Source: Methanosaeta sp. PtaU1.Bin060
GTDB lineage: Archaea; Halobacteriota; Methanosarcinia; Methanotrichales; Methanotrichaceae
DNA: 64,000 nt
Reading direction: 5' to 3'
Assembly (NCBI GenBank): GCA_002067365.1
Contig: MVRK01000029.1
Location: forward strand, 1 to 64,000
The position numbers and the translations under genes are program-made. Below the pieces are notes generated by a model that saw only the letters and a list, made by a program, of their open reading frames with translations, made no database searches and was not told where the DNA came from. Position 1 is the stretch's first letter. Each line of letters begins with the position of its first letter. Below, piece by piece: positions 34,864 through 42,575 of this stretch.

Positions 34864-35412
34864 CTACATTATCACCGCGAGGATCCTGACTGGTCTGTCG
34901 TTCAGGGCTTCCATGGCATGCCCGTACGACGAATCGAAGAATATCGAATCGCCCTCGCCGAGGACGACCTCGTTATCATGGATGCGAATCCGAAGGGCTC
35001 CCTCAAGGACATAGTCGAACTCCTGACCGGGGTGGCTGTACTCCGATGGCTTTTCTTTGCGGGGCTCTATGGTTACAATGAAGGGCTCAGCCTTCTTGCG
35101 GGAGAACTTGCCCGCTAGGCTCTGATACCTGTACTGTTTTCTTCTCTCCACCTCTACGCCCAGCCCCTTTCTGGTGATGGTGAAGACGCTCATCTTCGGC
35201 TCCCGTCCCGTGAGAATCAATCCCATGTCCACATCGAACTTTCGTGCGATCCCGATGAGCATGCTCGCCGGAATATCCAGCTTCCCGCTCTCGTAGCCCT
35301 CGTAGGTGGCGACGGGCACATTGAGGTACCCTGCCATCTCGTCGGCTGTGATTCGAGAGAGCTCCCGCAGCTCACGAAGACGCGACCCGACCTCCTCAAG
35401 CCTCTCCTTCAT
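34864..35412 (-). CDS. XRE-family regulator with cupin sensor domain
   Basis: 182 aa. N-terminal helix-turn-helix ([33 protein letters not shown]) and a C-terminal cupin ([16 protein letters not shown] ... [14 protein letters not shown]) able to bind a small ligand. The start at 35412 has GAGG 8 bases upstream; ATG 35436 is possible. It lies 121 bases upstream of the acyl-CoA synthetase gene on the same strand. This regulator type often adjoins acetyl/acyl-CoA synthetase genes in methanogens, so it probably controls the VOR operon. Confidence 0.88.
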   Translation of the reverse strand: MKERLEEVGSRLRELRELSRITADEMAGYLNVPVATYEGYESGKLDIPASMLIGIARKFDVDMGLILTGREPKMSVFTITRKGLGVEVERRKQYRYQSLAGKFSRKKAEPFIVTIEPRKEKPSEYSHPGQEFDYVLEGALRIRIHDNEVVLGEGDSIFFDSSYGHAMEALNDRPVRILAVIM

Positions 35413-35803
35413 TCTAGAATCCTCGCATATTTTCATGACAATGACATTGGTATGCAGAGTTGTGACTGCCTCAGCAGCATATTTGAATCTATCTCATGAT
35501 CGGTGCTGTTGATCCAGATTCGACAAAAGGCCGAGAGAATGCCGGGGGCTCTCAAAAGAGGTGCAGGGGCTTGACGAATCCGATCACGAGGAATAATATC
35601 GAGACACGAAGACAGTAATCGAACGATGTGATTGATGGCGAAAAGCGCTAGCCGGTTATATCACAATCAAAAATGAAACGGCATCGATGCCGCAAGGGGA
35701 GTCTTTGCATGCCCCGGGCAGGCTGCTCGCTCTGGCGATGGTGTATTTGTTCGCAGATTCTTTTTAGCAAAGCCCAAAGAACGCGGGAGACCTCAGCCTC
35801 TCT
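35413..35803. other. Intergenic region with a 14-bp palindrome
   Basis: No supported gene in about 390 bases. A perfect palindrome CGGCATCGATGCCG lies at 35679-35692, with a TATA-like GGTTATATC at 35654-35662 before it on the plus strand. This could be a promoter with an operator for an unannotated RNA, or a regulator site. A GC-rich patch (GCATGCCCCGGGCAGG) follows. Confidence 0.4.
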
Positions 35804-36172
35804 TCAATCAGTCCAGTCATCCTCATCGAGGAGGCTGTGGGACTTTGGGGCGGAGCTGGCATTGGCTGTCGTCTTTTGCTTCTTCGCCATGAATCGAGAG
35901 GCCATTCGAACGCCTCCGACCCTCTCTCTCATCAGGCGGTAGGCTACCTCTGGATCAAGGTTGTATTCCAGGATGTATGCATCTCTTGTCAGATGCTCTC
36001 CCACGGCTGAGACATAAATGGGAGAGCCGATGACGGGCGTTATCTTCCCGGCAGGAAGGATCCATTCGAAGTTTTCAGGAAGCTCGCATTCAAGCCATTC
36101 ATCGTCTTCAGCCAGATCTTCAGGATTTACCAAGTTCACTGATCCGCAATTCTTGCAGATAAATCTCTTCAT
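35804..36172 (-). CDS. Protein of unknown function with zinc-knuckle start
   Basis: 122 aa from ATG 36172 (AAGGTGA 6 bases upstream; GTG 36178 also in frame). The N-terminus has CKNCG, half of a zinc ribbon, followed by an acidic stretch (DLAEDDEWLECELP) and a helical part with Arg (YRLMRERVGGVRMASR). The tail is Ser/Ala/Asp-rich. No family recognised. Confidence 0.65.
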   Translation of the reverse strand: MKRFICKNCGSVNLVNPEDLAEDDEWLECELPENFEWILPAGKITPVIGSPIYVSAVGEHLTRDAYILEYNLDPEVAYRLMRERVGGVRMASRFMAKKQKTTANASSAPKSHSLLDEDDWTD

Positions 36173-36518
36173 TGCCACTCACCTTCAGTTAGATAGCTAT
36201 TGTAAATCGGAGTATATATAATTTACTTAACTAATATTCTTTTCCTATCCATATTATTAATAATAAAATAACATATGATGTATTATTATCCTACTCGGAT
36301 GGCATCGCCGATCTCTGTAGTCCTCGTGTATCGAGATCTATAAATCTAATTTATCGGCACCGGCACAATCATGCAAACGGTTTTAATAAATATAAGGTTT
36401 ATATAGTGTCAGTGTGCGGATCAATATCAATGTAAAATAAAAATTATTAAACAATGCAGGATACGGGGTCGAGTTGATGAAGGAAAGCCCTTTTAGGTGA
36501 TGGGGCTGATTTGAGGAC
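36173..36518. other. AT-rich promoter region
   Basis: About 345 bases with no coding frame. Several TATA-like runs: TTTATATAG (36398-36406) and AATAATAAAATAAC (near 36257-36270), suitable for both flanking genes. No clear terminator or operator symmetry. Confidence 0.4.
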
Positions 36519-37037
36519 GTGGAGAAGAAAAATAAAAATATCGAATTGGCTATGGGCGACATCACAGCCCTCCGCGTGGATGCCATTGTGAACGCTGCCA
36601 ACAGCTCTCTACTTGGGGGCGGTGGTGTCGACGGAGCCATTCACAGTGCGGCAGGGCCACTGCTTCTGGAGGAGTGCCGGAAGATCGGGGGTTGCCCGAC
36701 GGGAGAGGCAAAGATAACTGCAGGATACAGGTTAGCTGCGCGCTTTGTGATTCACACAGTGGGGCCTGTATGGCGCGGAGGGGAGCACGGCGAGGACGAT
36801 CTCCTTGCGCGCTGCTACAGAAGCTGCTTCGAGCTTGTCAGGCAGAATGAGATCCAAAGCATCGCTTTTCCCGCCATCAGCACGGGTGCCTATGGCTTTC
36901 CAGCTGAGCGCGCCAGCAGAATTGCTGTGCGGGAGATCGCAGCCTTCCTTGAGAACGCCAGCTTTGTCGAGGTGACGGCGGTCTGCTTCAATAAAAGAGT
37001 CTATGACTGCTATCATGAGGCGCTGAAGTCGATCTGA
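36519..37037 (+). CDS. Macrodomain protein (O-acetyl-ADP-ribose deacetylase-like)
   Basis: 172 aa, one macrodomain of the MacroD/YmdB type: GDITALRVDAIVNAANSSL (Asn catalytic and ADP-ribose contacts), GGGGVDGAIH, HTVGPVW and the phosphate loop AISTGAYGFP. It hydrolyses O-acetyl-ADP-ribose or removes mono-ADP-ribose from acidic residues. GTG start at 36519 with GAGG upstream; a second possible start is ATG at codon 12. It ends in front of a T10 run. Confidence 0.93.
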   Translation: MEKKNKNIELAMGDITALRVDAIVNAANSSLLGGGGVDGAIHSAAGPLLLEECRKIGGCPTGEAKITAGYRLAARFVIHTVGPVWRGGEHGEDDLLARCYRSCFELVRQNEIQSIAFPAISTGAYGFPAERASRIAVREIAAFLENASFVEVTAVCFNKRVYDCYHEALKSI

Positions 37038-37055
37038 CTTGTGTTTCTTGTTTTG

Positions 37056-37065
37056 TTTTTTTTTT
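37056..37065 (+). terminator. Oligo-T terminator after the macrodomain gene
   Basis: Ten consecutive Ts, preceded by TTGTTTTG, 18 bases after the stop codon. Archaeal RNA polymerase terminates at such T-runs. The convergent transporter gene ends about 30 bases further on. Confidence 0.6.
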
Positions 37066-37097
37066 GCATAGAGCAGCCTGTGATGGGGCCTGTGCGC

Positions 37098-38009
37098 TCA
37101 TGAGATGAAGAATACTCCTGCTAATATTAACATAAAGGAGATGGCCTTCAGCCCGATGGCCTCCTTATTTGTGCTTTCTCCCATCTCTTTCGCCTTCCCT
37201 GGCATGATGATGCCCAAGCCGAGGACCAGCAGAAGCGTCAACGCCGGCTGCAGAGCTCCGACGCTGGTGACAAGGGTCACCGACCCGAAGCCACAGGCGA
37301 AGATGGAGAAGATGATTCCGAGGAACATGAAGGTCTCCTCTGAGATCAGCGCCCCGATGGCAGTGCTGCCGCTTCCGAAGAAGCCCTTCACCTGGCAGCG
37401 GACAGAGGGGATGACTATGAGGGGCACAATCGCCATCAGACTGCCCAGAGAGGTCCATGTGTAAAGATGCCACTCGTCGAGGGAGGCGAGCAGATACTTC
37501 ACTGAGATATAATAAGCAGCCGTCAGGATCCAGTAGTAGAGGAATGGCTTGATGGCCGGGGAGAGGGCTGAGAGGCTGGCTGAACCCCCCGGGCCGCTCT
37601 GCCTGTAAGAGACCAGGATGCACCCGGTAAGGAGCAGGAAGCCGCCCACGTAACCATTGAGGGTCAATGTCTCTCCCAGGAATATCATGGAGCCTATGAA
37701 GACGAAGAGGGGATAGACGTACTCGAGGGCTGTAACCCTCGATGCCTCTTCGACCTGCAGTGCGTTGAGGTATAAGATGGCTGGCAGGATCTCAAGGGAG
37801 CCGGCGAGGAGCGCAAGGATGGATTCGGGATATGTGAAATTCATGCCGGTCATCAGCAAGAGGGGAACTGTGAACACCTGCTGGGCCAGGATCTGGCAGA
37901 CAATGTAGGCCCTGGAGTCTTCAGCATATCTGCTGAGAATGAGCTTATTCAGAACCCCTGCCGCTGAGAAGAAGATGGTTCCCATCAGGGCGAAGATGAG
38001 CCAATCCAA
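37098..38009 (-). CDS. DMT-superfamily (EamA) permease
   Basis: 303 aa with about ten hydrophobic helices arranged as two EamA repeats; the first holds ALQVEEASRVTALEYVYPLFVFIGS, the second ends GALQPALTLLLVLGLGIIMPGKAKEMGE. Family members export amino acids, nucleosides or other metabolites; the substrate is not predictable. A single gene without operon partners. Confidence 0.88.
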   Translation of the reverse strand: MDWLIFALMGTIFFSAAGVLNKLILSRYAEDSRAYIVCQILAQQVFTVPLLLMTGMNFTYPESILALLAGSLEILPAILYLNALQVEEASRVTALEYVYPLFVFIGSMIFLGETLTLNGYVGGFLLLTGCILVSYRQSGPGGSASLSALSPAIKPFLYYWILTAAYYISVKYLLASLDEWHLYTWTSLGSLMAIVPLIVIPSVRCQVKGFFGSGSTAIGALISEETFMFLGIIFSIFACGFGSVTLVTSVGALQPALTLLLVLGLGIIMPGKAKEMGESTNKEAIGLKAISFMLILAGVFFIS

Positions 38010-38303
38010 ATCGATTCACCCCATAGTCTATTGGAACAGAGACAAGATACTCATCGCCGGGCCAGTCGGACTGGCCGTATCAATAATGCATAAAACTTGC
38101 ATCGAAAGTAATTAAACCTACCTAACTTTTAATTATATCTATAAAATAATTAGATGATAGAGGATGGACCTCTGATATCGAATGTAATAGGAAAATATTG
38201 CAAATAAATATTTAATAAAATATTGGTTGCATCGAATCATATATGGGGGCGGCAATCTCGAAGTCGCTATAAGAGCTGCCCGACGATCTTTACCAACTAT
38301 AGA

Positions 38304-38388
38304 GGATTCCTAATAACCTCTGGTTTTGGCCGTGCCTTTATAAATAGTATATAAAGACTTGGCGGATTTTTCGGGTTATTAGGAATCC
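38304..38388. repeat. 85-bp element with 15-bp perfect inverted termini
   Basis: GGATTCCTAATAACC (38304-38318) and GGTTATTAGGAATCC (38374-38388) are exact inverted copies. The 55-base interior contains a TATA-like TTTATAAATAGTATATAAAG. It is too short to code. It fits a MITE-like element or a strong cruciform/terminator; I see no flanking duplication that would prove insertion. Confidence 0.55.
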
Positions 38389-38465
38389 GCACTAATCCAT
38401 TAGCATACAATATTTTGGAGTTCATGATATGCAAAGCGCCTAATCCCGATCGGCTCTTTGAACGC

Positions 38466-38612
38466 TCATAGACCAAGCTCAGCCTTTGGGTCTTCCCATG
38501 CTAAGCCGCACTTGAGGGTTTCGTCAGCCAGCTTATTCAGCTCCTCAATCTCGCAGGCTTCCAGCTCTATCTCCTCGATGGGGGCCTCCTGGTGGGTGGC
38601 TTTCTTTGTGGC
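38466..38612 (-). pseudogene. Remnant frame with protein-like C-terminus
   Basis: A minus-strand frame of 48 codons, with no start codon and an in-frame TGA immediately upstream. It reads HQEAPIEEIELEACEIEELN and later LAWEDPKAELGL, an acidic, helix-like composition unlike random translation. Probably the tail of a decayed gene; the family is unknown. Confidence 0.3.
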
Positions 38613-38625
38613 TCAGCTACATGGT

Positions 38626-38935
38626 ATGTACTCCACATATCGAGACCAAATAGGTTTCGAAGTGGCGAGACCGTACGTCAGGCATCCGCCTCAGGGCGGC
38701 CCGAGATTGTATCTTGAGCAGGCCTTGAACGGTGATATGATTTATTATGATAAAAGCGGTGCGGGGGATACCTATTTACCACGAAGAAAAGCAGCCTAGG
38801 GGCATGAGCGAAGCTAGAGACAGAAAAATGAAACGCGAGCGCAGATTCCAAGAGCAAAAGGCCCAAAAGGTCCTGAGAGCTTGCAGAAGCAGGAGAGGAT
38901 ATGAACTCTTCCAAGAGCAGGAGAAGAAGAAGTAA
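38626..38935 (+). other. Two tiny adjacent open frames of doubtful status
   Basis: 38626-38799 (57 codons, MYSTYRDQIGFEVARPYV...) is followed by 38804-38935 (43 codons, Arg/Lys/Glu-rich, KMKRERRFQEQKAQK) with GGGG before the second ATG and a 4-base gap. The spacing could mean coupled translation, but there is no homology I can name and no promoter I can point to. Confidence 0.25.
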
Positions 38936-39890
38936 AAGATGAGCATGCAGGGCTATTTGGATTCATCCGTTTCTTCCTGCTTTTTCAAACGGGGCGAAGC
39001 AGCGGAGTTTGTGGCGATATAATTACCTGTGTCATTGACCTTTGAGAAAAAGAATATTAGAGTGGGTATAAGCCACTCTAATATCAACAATCAACATAGC
39101 CGCGCGCATTGCATGGCCAACTCCCAAAAGAAGAGAATCTTATCCTACGCCCGGGAAAGACATGCTCTACCAACATGAGACGAAGAGGAGGCGAGGAGGC
39201 AACGCGACCGCGTTCAAGGTGCCCGCCTCGCCGACTAAGGCAAAAGAGTTTCTTGGGCCGCGAGCTTGTTCTTTTAACATGGAGGTTTGCCAGCTCGCAG
39301 CCTAGCGCTTGTGGGTCGTTGGCTGAGGGGGATGTCCCCTGATGTTGGCCAAATGCCCTTCGCCTATCCTCGGATGTTGATAATAAGATATATGGTTTTT
39401 CCTTGAATTAGTAATACTACAATCTTCCTGACTGCATCCATTGGGCAACGCCCCAGAGAGCATATATATCCCGTCTCAAAATTAATATTTGTGTGATATT
39501 ATAATAGAAACGTAACCGAAACTGTGATGGATCCTAAGAGGAGCGCTAAGCTGCGATTGATTCGTGCAGATTATATAATTTTTACTCAAAACTATACTCG
39601 ATTCATGCCCTCCTTGAAGAAGATCATCCTTATCTCATCCAGCCTGAAGCGCCGCCTAGTGTCACAGTGTAGCGATCCTTCCAGGTCCCCGGCCTTCCCA
39701 CGAGTCTCATTGTCTGCCGCCCGTCTCCCGGGCGTGCTGCGACATTCCAGCGCAGGGCATATTTTCTCAGCTCGTCCTAAGGCCCTCGCTTAACCTCTGA
39801 GTCATTCCGTTTTGGTGGAACCGAATGACAGTGATGTGATCCGTTCAGACTAAATCGCTTTCTGGCGTCGCTCTATTACAGGTAATTTTA
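38936..39890. other. Gene-poor region before tRNA-Ser
   Basis: About 950 bases with no convincing gene. Frames at 39109-39342 and 39524-39793 on the plus strand have Arg/Pro/Ser-rich composition and lack ribosome sites. The minus strand at about 39605-39790 reads DTRRRFRLDEIRMIFF near its end without a start codon and may be a gene remnant. One strong hairpin (39054-39084) is listed separately. The region looks like accumulated debris beside a tRNA. Confidence 0.4.
39054..39084. repeat. Perfect 12-bp stem-loop
   Basis: ATATTAGAGTGG (39054-39065) and CCACTCTAATAT (39073-39084) with a 7-base loop GTATAAG. It is preceded by an A-rich run on the plus strand (equal to a T-rich run after it on the minus strand), so it could be a minus-strand terminator or an orphan repeat. 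No gene is adjacent. Confidence 0.5.
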
Positions 39891-40016
39891 CGCTGAGGGT
39901 GAGATTTGAACTCACGAGGTGCGATGCACCACTGGTTATCGTTTCCGTCCCTTCCATGAGCCAACGAAAAGGCAGGATCTCAAGACCAGCGCCGTAGGCC
40001 GCTTGGCTACCTCAGC
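39891..40016 (-). tRNA. tRNA-Ser (anticodon TGA) with 41-base intron
   Basis: Acceptor GCTGAGG/CCTCAGC, D stem GCC/GGC, anticodon stem CTGGT/ACCAG with loop CTTGAGA giving TGA, long variable arm with stem GGTGC/GCACC, T stem GTGAG/CTCAC around TTCAAAT, and discriminator G as in serine tRNAs. The anticodon loop is interrupted after position 37 by about 41 bases (starting ATCCTGCC, ending ACGAT), the usual archaeal intron site processed at a bulge-helix-bulge. Mature length about 85. No encoded CCA. Confidence 0.9.
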
Positions 40017-40101
40017 TCCCTTGCTGTATGTCATCTCATCTCTTCGGCGCTGAGCTTTTAAGTCTAACGATAGCGCAGTGCTCAGGCCAGCCCTACGATG
40101 A

Positions 40102-40110
40102 TTTTAATAC
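40102..40110 (+). promoter_or_regulatory. Box A promoter of the deaminase gene
   Basis: TTTTAATAC about 24-31 bases before ATG 40133, placing the transcript start at or next to the start codon. This supports ATG 40133 rather than the longer frame from 40028. Confidence 0.45.
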
Positions 40111-40132
40111 CTTTTATCTCCACTTGAATCCC

Positions 40133-41380
40133 ATGCTCATCAAAGGCGTCAGCCTCCTTCAATCAGGCCTGCTTCTGAAGAACCGCGACATTCTCATCCA
40201 AGGGAACAGGATAATCGATATCGGCCGTGATCTTAAGGACGGAGAGGGCGCTGAGACCATCGACGGCCATGGAAAGTTGGCAATCCCCGGCTTCATCAAC
40301 TGCCACACACACCTGGCCATGACGCTTCTGCGAGGCTACGCCGACGATATGGAGCTGATGCCCTGGCTCAAAGAGAAGATCTGGCCCCTGGAAGCAAGAC
40401 TCACGGAAGACGATATACGCTGGGGCGTGAAGCTGGGCTGTCTGGAGCTGATCCGTTTCGGCATCACATGCTACAACGATATGTACTACTTCCCGGATGT
40501 GACAGCCGAGGCGACGAGGGAGATGGGCCTGCGAGCCTTCATCTCGGGCGTGGTCTTCGATATGAAACCGGAGATGCTTCGCGATGTGGAGCCTTTCATA
40601 AGGCGCTGGAAGGGGGACGAACTCATCATGCCTGCAGTCGGCCCACATGCAGCCTACACCTGCTCCGAGGAGACGCTCCTGAAGGTCAAGGAGATCGCCG
40701 ACAGGCATGATGCGATGGTCCACATGCATGTATCAGAGACGCGGGAGGAGGTAGACGGTTTCCTCCTGACCAAGGGCATGAGCCCCGTCGAGTATCTGGA
40801 CCATCTGGGATTGCTGAATGAGCGCCTGGCTGCGGTGCACTGCGTCTGGCTCTCAGAGGAGGACTGCTACCTGCTGGCGGAGAGGAAGGCCAATGTGGTG
40901 GACTGCACTGTGAGCAACCTGAAGCTGACCTCGGGAATAGCGCCTCTGAACACCCTTATGAAGGCAGGCGTGAATGTATGTCTCGGAACGGACGGGGCAT
41001 CGAGCAACAACAACCTCAGCCTCTTTGAGGAGATGAAGGTCACAGCCATCGTCCAGAAGAACGCCTACCACACCCCCGCCGCTTTCTCTGCAGAGCAGAT
41101 ATGGCAGCTGGCCACGGAAAACGCCTACAGGGCCGCGAGGCTGAATATGGGCCTTCGGGCGGGAGCCCTCGCGGACCTGGCCCTGATAGACCTGCGAAGA
41201 CCCTGGCTATGCCCGGAGACTAACATGGTCTCGCACCTAGTTTATAGCATGGCTGGAGGAGTGGACACGACGATCGTCAACGGCAGGGTTCTCATGCGCG
41301 AAGGAGTCATCCCCGGCGAGGCAGAGATCCTCGAGAAGGCCCAGAGGCGCTTCGAGAGGCTTACCGAACAGATGGGCTGA
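40133..41380 (+). CDS. dadD: 5'-deoxyadenosine/SAH deaminase-like amidohydrolase
   Basis: 415 aa amidohydrolase of the MtaD/DadD group: metal motif GFINCHTHLAMTLLRG (His pair), HMHVSETREE, HCVWLSEED, and the Asp ligand in CLGTDGASSNNNLSLFEEM. In methanogens the relative deaminates 5'-deoxyadenosine and related products of radical-SAM reactions to inosine forms for salvage. S-adenosylhomocysteine or methylthioadenosine are alternatives. It lies 26 bases before the prenyl synthase gene. Confidence 0.9.
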   Translation: MLIKGVSLLQSGLLLKNRDILIQGNRIIDIGRDLKDGEGAETIDGHGKLAIPGFINCHTHLAMTLLRGYADDMELMPWLKEKIWPLEARLTEDDIRWGVKLGCLELIRFGITCYNDMYYFPDVTAEATREMGLRAFISGVVFDMKPEMLRDVEPFIRRWKGDELIMPAVGPHAAYTCSEETLLKVKEIADRHDAMVHMHVSETREEVDGFLLTKGMSPVEYLDHLGLLNERLAAVHCVWLSEEDCYLLAERKANVVDCTVSNLKLTSGIAPLNTLMKAGVNVCLGTDGASSNNNLSLFEEMKVTAIVQKNAYHTPAAFSAEQIWQLATENAYRAARLNMGLRAGALADLALIDLRRPWLCPETNMVSHLVYSMAGGVDTTIVNGRVLMREGVIPGEAEILEKAQRRFERLTEQMG

Positions 41381-41406
41381 GAAAGACAGAACCAGAGGCG
41401 AATCAG

Positions 41407-42435
41407 ATGAACTACGAGGATGTGCTGGACGATTTTGGGAGTGTAATTGAGAAGGACCTCAAGAGGCAACTCGATCTCGCAGTGAATGCTGCCCGCGAGT
41501 ACCACCCCTTCATGGCGGAGGTCTACGAGGCGATGAGTGAGTTCGTGCTGCGGGAGGGAAGGAGGCTGGCCTCCTCTAGCACTCTGATAGTCTACAGAGG
41601 GTACTCTGGCGGGATCGACGACGGGATCATCAGGGCATGCTCCGGGGTGGAGCTTTATCGGCACAGCATCCTAGTTCATGACGACATAGTGGATGTCGAG
41701 GATCTGAGGCGCGGGGGCGAGACGCTCCACAGGATATTTGGGAGTTCCTTCGGCGAGAGGTTCGGGGCCGGTACGGCGCTTTTCGCAGGCAATATCCTCT
41801 ACGCCCTCGGCCTACAGGCCGTCCTGGAGTCGGGGTTCGAGAGCGATGAGATCGCGAAGGTCGCGAGGCTTTTCGCCTCTGAGTTCAGGGATGTCAACGA
41901 GAGCCAGATCCTGGATCAGCTCTTCGAGCACAAGGAGCCTAGCGCTGCCGAGTGGGACGTCATGGCAAGCAAGAGAGCCTCGTCGCTCTTCAGGGCGTCG
42001 CTGCTCGCGGGAGCCATCCTCGCCCGGGCACCCGAAGAGGATATCGAGAAGCTGGCGCAGGCGGGCGAGCACATCGGATACGCCTTCGACATTCAGGATG
42101 ACATCATCGACACCTTTGCCACCAAGGAGCAGTACGGTCGCGATCCCTGCGGGGATATCTCGAAGCGGAAGAAGCCGCTGCATATAGTCCTGGCCCTGGA
42201 GAGGGACCGCAGCCTGGCGGCGCTCTTGGGCAGAGGCCCTGCCGGGATAAATGTGGAGGAGATCCAGGGCCTGATAAGGGACTCGGGCGCTCTGGAGGCT
42301 GCGAAGTCAATATCCAGGGAGCACGCGATGAAGGCCGAGATGCTGATCCTTCAAACGGGCATGAGCGACGATGCCAAGGACTTCTTCGTCTCATTCATCA
42401 GGTACGTCGGCGAGAGCCTCGATTGGTACAAGTGA
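41407..42435 (+). CDS. Polyprenyl (geranylgeranyl) diphosphate synthase
   Basis: 342 aa trans-prenyltransferase: first Asp-rich motif HDDIVDVEDLRRGGETLHR, second DIQDDIIDTF, and KRASSLFRASLLAGAI. It makes C15-C20 diphosphates for archaeal ether lipids. The product length cannot be read directly; the residues before the first Asp motif (ELYRHSILV) are consistent with a C20 or shorter product. It provides substrate to the lipid pathway ending in the reductase at 55.3 kb. It has Met-start AACTACGAG with no strong ribosome site. Confidence 0.92.
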   Translation: MNYEDVLDDFGSVIEKDLKRQLDLAVNAAREYHPFMAEVYEAMSEFVLREGRRLASSSTLIVYRGYSGGIDDGIIRACSGVELYRHSILVHDDIVDVEDLRRGGETLHRIFGSSFGERFGAGTALFAGNILYALGLQAVLESGFESDEIAKVARLFASEFRDVNESQILDQLFEHKEPSAAEWDVMASKRASSLFRASLLAGAILARAPEEDIEKLAQAGEHIGYAFDIQDDIIDTFATKEQYGRDPCGDISKRKKPLHIVLALERDRSLAALLGRGPAGINVEEIQGLIRDSGALEAAKSISREHAMKAEMLILQTGMSDDAKDFFVSFIRYVGESLDWYK

Positions 42436-42575
42436 TCGCTATTCCCGATGATCTCTCAAGACAGATAAAGCAAAGCGTGAGCTACGTTATTCGTAATATG
42501 AAATTATGCGAAAGATATACCTCGAAAATAAATATAAAAAATCATTTATAGTCAGTTGCAGCATAGAGACTTACT

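Noticed and set aside
39109-39342. Plus-strand frame of 77 codons
   Set aside because: Arg/Pro/Glu composition without structure, no promoter and no ribosome site.
39524-39793. Plus-strand frame of 89 codons before tRNA-Ser
   Set aside because: No ribosome site, Ser/Arg/Pro-rich, and no protein-like pattern; the opposite strand looks more like decayed coding sequence.
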